64,000 nucleotides of DNA. Origin: Hymenobacter sp. GOD-10R (lineage in GTDB: Bacteria > Bacteroidota > Bacteroidia > Cytophagales > Hymenobacteraceae). A program made the position numbers and the translations under genes. The notes beneath the pieces were generated by a model. The model searched no databases and was not told the origin of the DNA. It saw nothing but the letters and a program-made list of their open reading frames with translations. The stretch lies in the NCBI RefSeq assembly GCF_035609205.1, contig NZ_CP141186.1, forward strand, positions 1-64,000, written 5' to 3'. Positions within the stretch are counted from its first letter, which is position 1. Each line of letters begins with the position of its first letter. This document shows positions 25,518-35,364 of the stretch, one piece after another.

Positions 25518-27530
25518 ATGGAAGACGAAAAAGGATTGCGCATGATCATCAATATGACTCTCGTAATCGGGGCGTTTCTGGTGGTGCTGCACCTGTATTA
25601 TTACTGCTATGGGTTCTTTATTGAGCATCACTTAACCGCTGCCTGGGTCGGGAATATTCTCACGCGCTTCAGCACGAAAACGGCCTTATTCCGGTCTCCT
25701 TACATCACGAAGGGCGCGGCTGTACTGTGCTTGGCCATGACTTGCTTTGGTACGCGAGGCAAGCCGGATGATAAGCAGACGTGGCCGCCCATCATCGCTT
25801 ACCTGGTGATCGGGTCCTTGCTGTTTTTTGGCAATGTCTGGGTGCTAGACCTAGGCTACTCGGCAACGCTCATAACCGGATTGTACGCCAGCACAACGGT
25901 GCTGGGCTTCTTACTCATGCTCAGGGGCGGCATACAGATGAGCCGTATGCTCAGCTTGAATCTGAGGAACGACATTTTCAATACGGCCAACGAGAGCTTT
26001 CCCCAGGAGCAACGCTACTTGCCGAATGAGCACTCAGTGAACATCCCAACTACTTACTGGTACCAGGGCAAACGGTATAACGGGTGGATCAATATTGTCA
26101 ATCCGTTTCGCGCTACCGTGGTGTATGGCACGCCGGGCTCTGGTAAGTCCTACGCGGTAATCATCCAGTTCATCAAGCAGCACATAGCCAAGGGCTTTGC
26201 CCTGTACGTGTATGACTACAAGATTCCCTCTCTGACCCTAGTAGTGTACAATGAGCTGCTGAAGCACCAGGATAAGTATGCCGTACCGGTGCAGTTCTTT
26301 GTGATTGATTTCGACAACCCGCGTAAGAGCCACCGCGGCAATCCGGTACTAGCCTCAATGATGACGGATATTGTCGATGCAACGGAGGCGGCGGCGACCA
26401 TTATGCTGAACCTAAACCGTACCTGGATACCGAAGCAAGATGACTTCTTTGTCAAAAGCCCGATCAACTTCGTGGCGGCTATTATCTGGTTTCTGAAGCT
26501 CTACGAAGGGGGCAAGTACTGCACATTCCCGCATACTATCGAATTTCTAGCCCGCGACTATCAGGAGATGTTTCCGATCCTAGGCGCTTATGAGGAGATA
26601 GAAAACTATGTCAAGCCGTTCGTGGATGCCTACGAAGATGATGCCATGGAGCAGTTATCGGGGCAGATTGCCTCGGCTCGGATTGCCCTCGCTCAAATGG
26701 CATCGCCAGCGCTGTACTGGGTGATGAGCGGCAATGACTTCACCCTTGATATCAACAACCCCGAGGCACCCAAGGTGGTCTGCGTCGGCAACAACCCTAA
26801 GCGCAAGGGCGTCTACGGCGCGGCGCTGGGTCTGTTCAATTCGCGCTTGGTTTCCCTCATCAACACGAAGGGTAAACTGAAGTCTTCGCTAATCATCGAC
26901 GAGCTACCAACGATGTACTTCCGGGGCCTAGATAGCTTGATTGCGGAGGCCCGTAGTAATCTAGTATCAACCTGCCTAGGTATCCAAACGCAAGCGCTGC
27001 TCGACCGCGATTATGGCAAACTAGAATCGACTGCTATTTCGGAACTCGTAGGTAACGTAATCTCCGGGCAGTTGAGGGGGGCTAGTGCTAAAGCATTGTC
27101 GGAGAACTTTGGGCAAATCGTGCAGCAGCGCCAAGGCGTGAGCATCAACAGCAAGGATACAAGTAGCAGCATCTCGACGCAGATGGGCAACATGATTCCC
27201 GCGAGTACGATTACCAACCTAAGCCAAGGAACCTTTGTAGGCGCGGTGGCTGACAATTTCGGGCAGGAGATACCGCAAAAGGTATTTCACGCCCAAATCG
27301 TGGTTGATGTGGCCAAAATCAAGAAGGAAGAAGCAGCCTACCAACAAATTCCCGACATTACCAGCTTCATTGATCCGGTGACTGGAGAAGACCGTATGGA
27401 TGAGGTTATCCAGCAAAACTATAGGGCAATCAAAAATGATATTGCCACTATTGTGAAGAAGGAATTGGATCGAATAGCCGACGATACCAATTTGCAGCAC
27501 TTAATCAAAACCAAAAAGGTCAAGGCATAA
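25518..27530 (+). CDS. Type IV coupling protein (TraG/TraD/VirD4 family)
   Basis: 670 aa. Four N-terminal membrane helices (about residues 11-31, 57-74, 89-107 and 113-132) precede a P-loop domain with Walker A VYGTPGSGKSYAV (about 201-213) and Walker B SSLIIDELPTMYF (about 454-466). GIQTQALLDRDYG and NVISGQL are further VirD4-family motifs. It links the relaxosome to the secretion channel and pumps DNA. It follows the relaxase in the Bacteroidota mob order. Confidence 0.92.
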   Translation: MEDEKGLRMIINMTLVIGAFLVVLHLYYYCYGFFIEHHLTAAWVGNILTRFSTKTALFRSPYITKGAAVLCLAMTCFGTRGKPDDKQTWPPIIAYLVIGSLLFFGNVWVLDLGYSATLITGLYASTTVLGFLLMLRGGIQMSRMLSLNLRNDIFNTANESFPQEQRYLPNEHSVNIPTTYWYQGKRYNGWINIVNPFRATVVYGTPGSGKSYAVIIQFIKQHIAKGFALYVYDYKIPSLTLVVYNELLKHQDKYAVPVQFFVIDFDNPRKSHRGNPVLASMMTDIVDATEAAATIMLNLNRTWIPKQDDFFVKSPINFVAAIIWFLKLYEGGKYCTFPHTIEFLARDYQEMFPILGAYEEIENYVKPFVDAYEDDAMEQLSGQIASARIALAQMASPALYWVMSGNDFTLDINNPEAPKVVCVGNNPKRKGVYGAALGLFNSRLVSLINTKGKLKSSLIIDELPTMYFRGLDSLIAEARSNLVSTCLGIQTQALLDRDYGKLESTAISELVGNVISGQLRGASAKALSENFGQIVQQRQGVSINSKDTSSSISTQMGNMIPASTITNLSQGTFVGAVADNFGQEIPQKVFHAQIVVDVAKIKKEEAAYQQIPDITSFIDPVTGEDRMDEVIQQNYRAIKNDIATIVKKELDRIADDTNLQHLIKTKKVKA

Positions 27531-27895
27531 TGAATAAGGAATTGATCGGTAGGCGCCTAGCTGCGCTACGGGATGAGCTAGGCTATCCTGGAGGAGAGAA
27601 GTGGACTCAGGCGCGGGTATGCGCTGAAACCGGTCTCACGCAGAACATGCTAGGGCGCCTCGAGCAGGCGGGCGCCGGCAGCATCGAAGCTTTCATTACC
27701 TATCTGCTCTTCTTTTCCAAACACGGCTACAATCTGAATTGGATCCTGCAACCTGATAACGCTCATATTTCCAAAAGGAGTATAAGTGATAGCACAAAAG
27801 CAGTTGACTTGACTACTGTTGTTTCACATCTGGTGAATATTAAGCAAGTGCTTGATAAAGAAATAGATCATGTTGTTGTTTCTTTGGAAGGCTAA
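27530..27895 (+). CDS. Small HTH (XRE-like) regulator
   Basis: 121 aa. IGRRLAALRDELGYPGGEKW, then TQARVCAETGLTQNMLGRLEQ is a helix-turn-helix of XRE type; the remainder is helical. The ATG overlaps the coupling-protein stop by one base (TAATG), so it is co-expressed and could tune mob expression or copy number. Confidence 0.75.
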   Translation: MNKELIGRRLAALRDELGYPGGEKWTQARVCAETGLTQNMLGRLEQAGAGSIEAFITYLLFFSKHGYNLNWILQPDNAHISKRSISDSTKAVDLTTVVSHLVNIKQVLDKEIDHVVVSLEG

Positions 27896-27978
27896 AGCAG
27901 TTTGTGGCCACACTTATTGATTTAACGGTTATTTTTTGTTGCTGTCATTAAATATTCAATATCGCAAGGGCGAATTCT

Positions 27979-27986
27979 TATATTTG
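27979..27986 (+). promoter_or_regulatory. Possible -7 box
   Basis: TATATTTG fits the TAnnTTTG consensus, 57 bp upstream of the next gene. No TTG occurs at the usual distance upstream, so support is weak. Confidence 0.35.
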
Positions 27987-28042
27987 CTTAATGCTGGCTC
28001 CACGGTGGAGACAGGCGGTATAACTCATTTACTAACAGCGAC

Positions 28043-29458
28043 ATGTCTGAGAAAACCGAAACAAAAAGTGGCTCTGAAGAGCCGCTAGTTCCCCGGCCAG
28101 TAGGGCCAGCAGTAACCCCTAAGAAGCCTACGGAGATCAACGTAGACGAAACGCGGGATGAATTTATCAAGAATGCCCAACCTGTAGCTGATGCTTTGCG
28201 CCAGCGGGGCAAGGTGGAAGAAGCCACGAACTTAGAAGCGGCCACCAAGATCATTAGCGTAGCCGTCGGCACGCAGCAACCAAAGCTCGGGGATGAGTTG
28301 AAAGGTGATTCTGTCAGCAACACCCTCAAGGACATCTGGGAAGTCATTGACAAGGATCCCGAGCTTCGCAAGATGCCGCAGGCCCAGAACCTACGGCGGG
28401 CAGGCGAAAAGCTGGATGGTGCGGGCCTGCTTAACATCACGGTTCGGAATGGCCTAGTAGTAAGCTTCATCAGCAACTTTGCCGATAACCTAGCTAGTGC
28501 GCAGCAGCACGTGGCGAAGCCTGTTCAGAAGGTAGAAGGCGTGAAGGAGTCCCCCGCTTCCGCTGCTCGTGCTCAGCAACCAGGCACTACGGCGGCACCG
28601 GTGGCAGCAGCTGCACCAGCGGAGAAGCCTTCAGTAGCGCAAGCGGCGCCAGTGGAGAAGCAGCAGGCCGCCCCAGAGAAGCAAGCTACCACGCCGGCGC
28701 CTGAGGCGAAGCCAGCAGCATCCTTGCTACCGGAATCAGTACTACAGAAGGCAAAGGCATTGTACCGGGAAAACCAGGTTACAGCGCAGCAAGCAAGCCC
28801 TATGGCAGCTTTCACCAAGGCTGATATACCGGTGCAACTGCTCACTAAGATGGGACTACAGGTAGAAGAGTTAGAGAAGTCCGGCCAACTGCAAAAGTTA
28901 CTTAGTGGCCAGAAGACGGACCTCATCTCGTCTTTCTCCCTACGCAATGAGCAAGGTGAGCAGGTGCCCTTCGCCGCCAAGCTCGTGTTACGCCGTGATG
29001 CAGCCGGCGCCCCGAGTCTGCAATTTGATTTGCCCAAACATCAGCTGGTGATTCCGGAGCAGATTCTAGGCAAGGAAATCACGCCCGCTATGAAAGAGCA
29101 GCTGACTAAGACGGGGGTAGTGCCACTGACGGACGGCTTTCAGGATGGCAAAGGAAAAACCTTTTCCGCTTATGTGGCCATCGATAAGGAAATGAATCGA
29201 GTGGTAGCTGTACGCCGTGAGGGCGTTACAGTACCCAAAGAATTACTAGGCGTTACGCTGAGCCCCGAAGAGCGAAAGAGCATCCAAGAAGGCCGGCCTA
29301 CTAAGGTTCAGGGAATGACGAATACTAAGAACCAGCTCTTTGATGCCATCGTGCAGCTAGATCCTATAAAGCGCTCAGTTTCCTTTAACGACGTCAAACC
29401 ACACGTAGAAAAACAAACAGCGGAGGAAACCAAAGTCCGACGTGGAATCCAGATGTAA
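28043..29458 (+). CDS. DUF4099/DUF3945-domain plasmid protein
   Basis: 471 aa. Middle and C-terminal blocks FTKADIPVQLLTKMGLQVEE plus LEKSGQLQKLLSGQKTDLI match DUF4099. LVIPEQILGKEITPAMKEQL plus SAYVAIDKEMNRVVAVR match DUF3945. A proline/alanine-rich linker of about 80 residues divides them from a helical N-terminal part. Such proteins accompany mobilisation and toprim genes on Bacteroidota plasmids; their function is not established. Ends in RRGIQM, while the next gene ends in RRGIRR. Confidence 0.75.
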   Translation: MSEKTETKSGSEEPLVPRPVGPAVTPKKPTEINVDETRDEFIKNAQPVADALRQRGKVEEATNLEAATKIISVAVGTQQPKLGDELKGDSVSNTLKDIWEVIDKDPELRKMPQAQNLRRAGEKLDGAGLLNITVRNGLVVSFISNFADNLASAQQHVAKPVQKVEGVKESPASAARAQQPGTTAAPVAAAAPAEKPSVAQAAPVEKQQAAPEKQATTPAPEAKPAASLLPESVLQKAKALYRENQVTAQQASPMAAFTKADIPVQLLTKMGLQVEELEKSGQLQKLLSGQKTDLISSFSLRNEQGEQVPFAAKLVLRRDAAGAPSLQFDLPKHQLVIPEQILGKEITPAMKEQLTKTGVVPLTDGFQDGKGKTFSAYVAIDKEMNRVVAVRREGVTVPKELLGVTLSPEERKSIQEGRPTKVQGMTNTKNQLFDAIVQLDPIKRSVSFNDVKPHVEKQTAEETKVRRGIQM

Positions 29459-29541
29459 GCCATTTGATTGATTCAGAAAATCAGTTCCTGATGCTTCGGG
29501 GGCTGATTTTCTTTTACTACCTACCTCGCCCCCACACACCT

Positions 29542-30924
29542 ATGCAAAACCCTCGTGAGCCTGAACTAAATTTCAGCCAAGTAAAGAAAGAACTCAACAT
29601 GGTAGATTTGGTGCTCACCTTAGGCTACCAGCACAACCGCGCCAAGAGTGGTTCAGATCCACAGAAGGGGAAGTTCCACACCTTCGACTACCGCGGTAAC
29701 CCCCGGCTCGACCAGGTGATCATCTACAAGGCACCATCCGGTGATTTTCTGTACTTCAACCGGGCCGATGATCGGGATAAAGGCAGCGTCATCGACTTCC
29801 TGAAGTTTCGGCTTGAAAACCCTAGGATCGACGGCATTACGGCCGTGCCAGGCAAGAACATCTGGACGAGCGTCATCGAGAATGCCCGCCGCTTCCTGAG
29901 CGTGACGGTCCCGCCCCGCCAGGAAAGCTCCACGCTACAGAAGGCAATCGAGCCAGTGCAGCGGGGAGATCAGTTTATTCCAGACTTCCTACTGGCAACG
30001 ACGACGCTGACGGATACGCGTTACCTGAACAGTCGAGGCATAAGCAATGAAACGCTGACAAACGCTTGCTTTAGTAGCCGAATCCTTAATCACATTCGCG
30101 AGGGCAAAACCAAGGATGGCCAGGACTATAAGTTTGTAAACACGGCCTTCCCTCAGCTTTACAAGGATAAGATTGTAGGTTTGGAAATCAAGGCCAATGG
30201 CTTCAGAGGGCAGGCGGCTGATTCGCTTAGTTCGTCAGCGCTGTGGCTCTCCAACAGTGGTAACAAGACGCACACCCTGATCGTGTCAGAAAGTGCTATA
30301 GACAGCCTCTCGCACTATCAATTGAAGCAGCCCAATAACACCATGTACGCGTCCACCGCGGGCTTCTTGACCGATAACAAGGTAGCCGAGATCAGGCGCC
30401 TAGTGGAGAACCAGAACCTAAAGACGGTAAAGGCAGCGTTCGATAATAATCTGGATGGGTACCTGTTCGATACCAAGCTCATTACGGGGCTAGCGCATCC
30501 AACTGCTGCTATGCGCATCGAGCGCACGTTGCCCGGATTGATTACCGTAGGCATCAGCTCTGGGCAGGAGCAATACTTTACCAAGCTACACCAGGAAACC
30601 AAGAACTACAACCACCGGCTAGCCGAGGGCTATTACCAGGTAGCGGGCAAAGAGTCGCCCGGATCCACTACGTTAACGACGGAACTCATTACGGCCACGA
30701 AGGATGCGGATAACAGCTACAAGTTTCACATTCCTAAGCGGTTGGAAACGCTTGCCTTTTTCAATCAGGCCCTGATCAGCGCCTACCCAATGACTGTCAA
30801 GCTGGAGGTAGATAAGTCGCGGGCCAACGATTGGAACGACCAGCTGAAGGAGAGCTTACGCAGTAAGAGTCAGGCCGTGGCCACTTCGCAGGAGCCGAGC
30901 GTACGGCGGGGTATTCGACGGTAA
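29542..30924 (+). CDS. Toprim/DUF3991-like protein, primase-related
   Basis: About 460 aa from ATG 29542 (MQNPREPELNFSQVKKELNM). The first part (GYQHNRAKSG, then DRDKGSVIDFLKF) is like the DUF3991/CHC2-type N-terminal module. The central VSESAIDSLSHYQL and ASTAGFL, then VKAAFDNNLDGYLFD form a toprim fold with Glu and Asp catalytic positions. Probably a plasmid primase-like protein acting on transferred single strands. It ends the rightward mobilisation block. Confidence 0.8.
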   Translation: MQNPREPELNFSQVKKELNMVDLVLTLGYQHNRAKSGSDPQKGKFHTFDYRGNPRLDQVIIYKAPSGDFLYFNRADDRDKGSVIDFLKFRLENPRIDGITAVPGKNIWTSVIENARRFLSVTVPPRQESSTLQKAIEPVQRGDQFIPDFLLATTTLTDTRYLNSRGISNETLTNACFSSRILNHIREGKTKDGQDYKFVNTAFPQLYKDKIVGLEIKANGFRGQAADSLSSSALWLSNSGNKTHTLIVSESAIDSLSHYQLKQPNNTMYASTAGFLTDNKVAEIRRLVENQNLKTVKAAFDNNLDGYLFDTKLITGLAHPTAAMRIERTLPGLITVGISSGQEQYFTKLHQETKNYNHRLAEGYYQVAGKESPGSTTLTTELITATKDADNSYKFHIPKRLETLAFFNQALISAYPMTVKLEVDKSRANDWNDQLKESLRSKSQAVATSQEPSVRRGIRR

Positions 30925-30938
30925 GCTGTCCAAAAACT

Positions 30939-30999
30939 GGCAATTATTATCCATAATTGCCAAATAAACCCTGTTTGCAGTACGCAGGCAGGGTTTTTT
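30939..30999 (+). terminator. Terminator closing the mobilisation operon
   Basis: A hairpin GGCAATTAT/ATAATTGCC (30939-30961) is followed by AAACCCTG (30966-30973) / CAGGGTTTTTT (30989-30999), a strong stem with T run. 31000-31324 contains no recognisable gene. Confidence 0.75.
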
Positions 31000-31324
31000 G
31001 TGTATGCTTGCCCTGTACAATTGCCTAAGGCAGGCGGCAATCAGGGATGCTTATTCAGCGCCAGAGCCGCTTAAGGCTTTAGCTTCCTCTAAGTCATCAA
31101 TGTTTTAGACAGAAGAAAGGCTAAGTTAAGAACCCACTTGAATTGTTTAGAATATCTATAAAAAACCATTTTTTCGGGGCCATTCAGGCGGAAGCTCAAA
31201 GCGTTCAGAAAGAACTTTAGTTTGAACAAGCCTTCTGTGATAAACAGGATGAGAGCAGGCTTTCGTAGCCATTTGCCTCGTAGCTTCGTGGTGGTTCTTC
31301 TACTTCGGACCTCCTTTCGCTTTT

Positions 31325-32392
31325 ATGCCGCTTTCTGCTGATCTACCTGCCTTTGCCACACTGCTGGCGCACGTCAAACAAGCGATTCGCCAAACGCAGC
31401 TCCAAGCCGCACGGGCGGCCAATGGCGAGTTGCTCGTGCTCTACTGGCGCATTGGCCGCTTGATTTTGGACCAACAGGCCCAGCAAGGCTGGGGCGCCAA
31501 GGTTATTGATCAACTCGCGGCTGAACTGCAGCGCGAATTCCCTGCTATGCAGGGGCTCTCAGCGCGGAACCTTAAGTATATGCGTCGCTTTGCCCAGGCC
31601 TACGCAGACGAGGAATTTGTGCAAGCGTCGCTTGCACAAATTCCTTGGTACCATCACTTGACCCTGCTGGAGAAAGTCAAAGATGACGCCATCCGCCTGC
31701 TCTACGTACAGGCGACGGCGCAGCATGGTTGGTCGCGCGATATGTTGGTGCACCAGATCGAGAGTGGGTATCACCTGCGTCAGGGTAAGGCTGTGACGAA
31801 CTTCGCCCGTACCCTGCCGCCAGCCGACTCGGAGCTGGCGCAGCAAACGCTGAAGGATCCCTACCTCTTCGACTTTCTCACCTTGGCGGACAACTTCAAG
31901 GAACGGGATCTGCAACGCGGCTTGCTCGAGCATATCACTAAGTTTCTGCTCGAACTGGGTAGTGGCTTTGCCTACGTGGGCCAGCAAGTACCGCTACAAG
32001 TCGGCGGGCAAGACTACTACCTGGACTTGCTTTTCTATCACCTGCAGCTACGCGCTTATGTGGTGGTCGAGCTCAAGACTACCGAGTTCAAACCCGAGTA
32101 CACGGGCAAGCTCAACTTCTATTTGGCGGCGGTGGATGATCAGCGGCGGCACCCCCAGGACGCGCCCACGATCGGGCTGCTCTTGTGCAAGAGCCGCAAC
32201 AACATCGTAGCCGAGTATGCCTTGCGCGACGTACACAAACCCATTGGTATTGCCGAGTATCGGCTCACGGAAGCGTTGCCAGAAGGACTGCAAGCGTCCC
32301 TGCCCAGCATTGCGGCGCTGGAACACACGTTGCGTAGCCGTACGCCTGATACCCCAGAGTCAGCAGCCGACTCGGCACCCGAACCCGAGTGA
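31325..32392 (+). CDS. PDDEXK nuclease, DUF1016/YhcG family
   Basis: 355 aa. N-terminal helical domain (AARAANGELLVLYWRIGRLI, LSARNLKYMRRFAQAY) followed by a nuclease domain with FAYVGQQVPLQVGGQDYYLD and AYVVVELKTTEFKPEYTGKL (the E-x-K of PDDEXK). Length and motifs fit YhcG, a family found in defence and mobile-element contexts with unknown targets. The coding sequence contains a 35-bp palindrome at 31611-31645. Confidence 0.88.
   Translation: MPLSADLPAFATLLAHVKQAIRQTQLQAARAANGELLVLYWRIGRLILDQQAQQGWGAKVIDQLAAELQREFPAMQGLSARNLKYMRRFAQAYADEEFVQASLAQIPWYHHLTLLEKVKDDAIRLLYVQATAQHGWSRDMLVHQIESGYHLRQGKAVTNFARTLPPADSELAQQTLKDPYLFDFLTLADNFKERDLQRGLLEHITKFLLELGSGFAYVGQQVPLQVGGQDYYLDLLFYHLQLRAYVVVELKTTEFKPEYTGKLNFYLAAVDDQRRHPQDAPTIGLLLCKSRNNIVAEYALRDVHKPIGIAEYRLTEALPEGLQASLPSIAALEHTLRSRTPDTPESAADSAPEPE
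31611..31645. repeat. 35-bp perfect palindrome inside nuclease gene
   Basis: Two 17-bp arms AGGAATTTGTGCAAGCG (31611-31627) and its complement (31629-31645) surround a single T at 31628. The stretch encodes EEFVQASLAQIP, a normal part of the protein, so it is not an insertion. Confidence 0.85.
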
Positions 32393-32715
32393 CCAACCCG
32401 ATGAGGTAACAGTCGGCAGGATCTGCGGTGGGCAGCGGCTAGGTCATCGCATCAGCGCAGGACAAGGATGTTGTAGCCGGTAACGCTGAATACATCGCTC
32501 CTATTCCTGGTAGAAAGTACAACTTTCTCATTGGCACAAGAAGGTCCTTGTACTTTGATTGCTGAACAACTTTTCTGAACCGTTTTCGGCCGGTTTCACG
32601 CCTTTCTACTGCCTCTCTTCAGACAGAACGAGTTGTTCACTAAAAGGAGCGAAATATTGAAAGGCAGCTAGTGATCGTACTTTGTCTTCGCTAACAACCA
32701 CCCGCTCAGCTCCAT

Positions 32716-33390
32716 ATGAAATACGCTGTTGCTTCGCCCCATTTTCAGGGTGTCCTTATCTACGCCGCTGGTCTGCTGCTGTGCGGAGCTTGTAACCAAC
32801 AACAGGCAGAACGCCACCCAGTAGCCGTAGAACCCTCTACAACGGTCGCAACAGATCCTTCTATTCCGTTTCAGCCTATATCGTACCGGCTTGTACGACT
32901 CGAAGGCTCCTCCCTGCTGGATAGTTTACGCACCCTACCGCGCGCCGATAGCACGCTCATAAAACCCCTCCTGACTGGATCTGGCGAGTTTGACAGTGCA
33001 ACTGTCTATTACCGTTATCACACGTTTGCGCTTGGCCCCAATCGGGCCGAAGTTGTCGCTGCCATCTCGGATTTTGACGGAATCCATGGCAAGTTGCAGA
33101 TGCTTCTTTTCACGTCTGATAACCGATGGCTTACAAACGTGACCTTGGCTGAATACTTCGATGGCAGCGGGGGGCATAATGATAACAGATCAGTACAAGT
33201 GTCCCCGACAACATTTCGTCAGGAAAACGTGAGTGTGGACTTGATTGAAAAGCCCGGTACGAAAGCTGGAAAGGATCCCGAATGGCTATCAGGCACGACG
33301 ACCGCGCACTATCTACTAGAGTTTAAGAATAACCGGTTTTTCAAAAGGCAACTGGATAGCACTTACGTGGTTGCTCCTTATGAAGACTGA
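32716..33390 (+). CDS. Hypothetical lipoprotein
   Basis: 224 aa with a lipobox in LIYAAGLLLCGACNQQQ (lipidated Cys at about residue 26). The mature part is beta-rich (VYYRYHTFALGPNRAEVVAA, LEFKNNRFFKRQLDSTYVV). No family recognised. It stands alone; 32393-32715 before it holds no feature beyond short inverted repeats. Confidence 0.75.
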   Translation: MKYAVASPHFQGVLIYAAGLLLCGACNQQQAERHPVAVEPSTTVATDPSIPFQPISYRLVRLEGSSLLDSLRTLPRADSTLIKPLLTGSGEFDSATVYYRYHTFALGPNRAEVVAAISDFDGIHGKLQMLLFTSDNRWLTNVTLAEYFDGSGGHNDNRSVQVSPTTFRQENVSVDLIEKPGTKAGKDPEWLSGTTTAHYLLEFKNNRFFKRQLDSTYVVAPYED

Positions 33391-33630
33391 GCACTTACAG
33401 GCAACTGCATACACGGAGTATCTTCAGTTCAGCGAAACGGTGATTCAAACAAGGTAGCCAATAGCTTAACCAGTGCTCAAGAAGCGTACCGCCCTACGAG
33501 TACGCGTATAACGTACTGCAAACGCTCTTCCTCAGAACGTTATAGATGGCCCTGATTAGTCTTCAACGAGCGAGGTCATCGAGGATAGTGTGAGTGTACA
33601 ATGCGTAGCGTTGCTCTATCTTAGCGCTTC

Positions 33631-34686
33631 ATGGAATTGATACCCCACCAGCCGGCATTAACGCGAGCACGGTTCCTAGCGGAGCTCGTCGAGCGCTTTC
33701 CTGCCGTAGCAGAAGACGTGCGGGAGCATGAAGGCTTGAGCCATTTGCAAGCGAGTGCGTGGGCGCGTTATGCCAATACATGTGTAGCTCACGGCCACCT
33801 GCAAGAGCTAGCCCGTGTTATTGACTATTTCCAGCAGACGGTCGAGCAGGTAGACAGTACGACAGAGAATGCACTATATGTGTCCTTTTTGGAGCACTCC
33901 CGTACGACCAACCTCAGCGCCCACCTGCAGCCCACACTGGACTTTATCCGCCAGCAGCAAGCTGGGGGCGGCGGCGATTTCCCCGAAGCCGTCGATCAGG
34001 CCCTGGCCGTGGCCGTGAACGACCTTTCCTGGACTCCCCACGCCAAAGCGCGGCTGTTGTTTTTGATTTTGGATGCGCCGCCCCATGAAAATCCGCAAGT
34101 GCTGGCCTCGCTGCAGCAGTCCATCCGCAAAGCGGCGGCCAAGGGCATTCGTCTCATTCCCCTTGCGGCCAGTGGCATCGACAAAAGCACGGAATACCTG
34201 ATGCGGTCCCTGGCCCTGGCCACCAATGGTACCTACGTGTTTCTCACCGATGACAGTGGCGTCGGCGAGGCCCACCTTAAGCCCACCACGGACCAGTTCG
34301 AGGTCGAGCAGCTCACGCGCTTGCTGGTCAAGCTTGTGACCAAGTATGCCTACACAGCCGATTGCCAAGCCCCCACGCCTAGCTTGGCTGGCCCACCCAA
34401 GCCGGTCGTAGACACGGCGGCCGTGGCCCCTACCACCGCTCGGCCAGCCAAGGCCTCTGCGTGGAAATGTTATCCCAATCCGACCTCGGATATCCTGCAC
34501 GTAGAGTGGGAAGGCGAGATCAAGGAACTATTGGTCACGGATGTGACCGGTAAAGTCGTGTTGCGAACGCTTCCCGCTCACCATCAAGCAGCCGTGCAGT
34601 TAAGTAACTTTCCTACGGGCATCTATTTCGTACGTTTCTTCACGGGAAAGAAATGGGAACAAGCGCGCTTCCTCGTCAGGCGATAG
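33631..34686 (+). CDS. Chimeric protein: DUF7674-like N-terminus fused to VWA-like domain and T9SS tail
   Basis: 351 aa. Residues 1 to about 90 (LVERFPAVAEDVREHEGLSH, then VIDYFQQTVEQVDSTTENAL) look like a small cytosolic DUF7674-type protein. After about residue 95 the sequence becomes the C-terminal part of a VWA-like domain (GGGGDFPEAVDQAL, ARLLFLILDAPPHEN, GIRLIPLAASGIDKSTEYLM). It ends with a type A T9SS sorting domain (CYPNPTSDILHVEW, then LLVTDVTGKVV, FPTGIYFVRF). There is no signal peptide, so the tail cannot be used normally. Most likely a recombination fusion of two unrelated genes. Confidence 0.75.
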   Translation: MELIPHQPALTRARFLAELVERFPAVAEDVREHEGLSHLQASAWARYANTCVAHGHLQELARVIDYFQQTVEQVDSTTENALYVSFLEHSRTTNLSAHLQPTLDFIRQQQAGGGGDFPEAVDQALAVAVNDLSWTPHAKARLLFLILDAPPHENPQVLASLQQSIRKAAAKGIRLIPLAASGIDKSTEYLMRSLALATNGTYVFLTDDSGVGEAHLKPTTDQFEVEQLTRLLVKLVTKYAYTADCQAPTPSLAGPPKPVVDTAAVAPTTARPAKASAWKCYPNPTSDILHVEWEGEIKELLVTDVTGKVVLRTLPAHHQAAVQLSNFPTGIYFVRFFTGKKWEQARFLVRR

Positions 34687-34920
34687 CACCTGAGCGGGGA
34701 GCGAAGGCATGGAAAGGTCTGTGCCAAGTGCAGTACAGATAAAAGGAAACGGATTGGCGCCCAGGCACCGGTGTCGCAAATCGCTCCTTCCGCTGAACGA
34801 ATGAGGGTCTATAAGGAGGATTGAAAACCCACCTTTCCGTGAAATAGAGGCAGTCTTACAGCGAAGCTGTTCAGGGAAATCACCGTTTCCGTGAACGAAA
34901 GTCGTCCCTTACCTTGCCCT

Positions 34921-35292
34921 ATGCTTGAGCTGATTCTTCGGGGACGGGTTGCGCCAAACGTTCTGAGGGCATTCCCTAATTTGACGCAGCCGTTTCGGGA
35001 GGACCCGAGCGTAGTCTATGCCTTCGTGATGCGCCAGGACGAAGACATTCCCCTTGGGACCACGTTCCGAGTCATTGGCCTGGGCGCGAACGGGCAGGAA
35101 GTGATGGAACAGTACCGCTTGGTGGCCGTGAGCCAGCAGTACGACCACCCTATGGACGAGATTCCACACGGCTGGAAGACCATCTGTGCTTTTAAGTGGC
35201 TGTCGGGTCCGCGTTCAATGATGGGCTTGCCCCTAGTAGGCGAGTGGTACGAGCAGAGCGTAACGGAACTCGTGCTCAGGGCGGAACCGTAA
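34921..35292 (+). CDS. Hypothetical protein
   Basis: About 123 aa from ATG 34921 (MLELILRGRVAPNVLRAFPN); a GTG at 34891 is an alternative. A compact acidic protein with YAFVMRQDEDIPLGTTFRVI and DEIPHGWKTICAFKWL. Not recognised. Isolated gene in the cargo region; could be an immunity- or toxin-associated small protein, but nothing shows that directly. Confidence 0.6.
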   Translation: MLELILRGRVAPNVLRAFPNLTQPFREDPSVVYAFVMRQDEDIPLGTTFRVIGLGANGQEVMEQYRLVAVSQQYDHPMDEIPHGWKTICAFKWLSGPRSMMGLPLVGEWYEQSVTELVLRAEP

Positions 35293-35364
35293 CCGCACAA
35301 ATGCTAAGCGGCCAATCCGCGTTGCACTTACATAAAGAGCGTTGCCGTATTTCTATTTGGTTCG

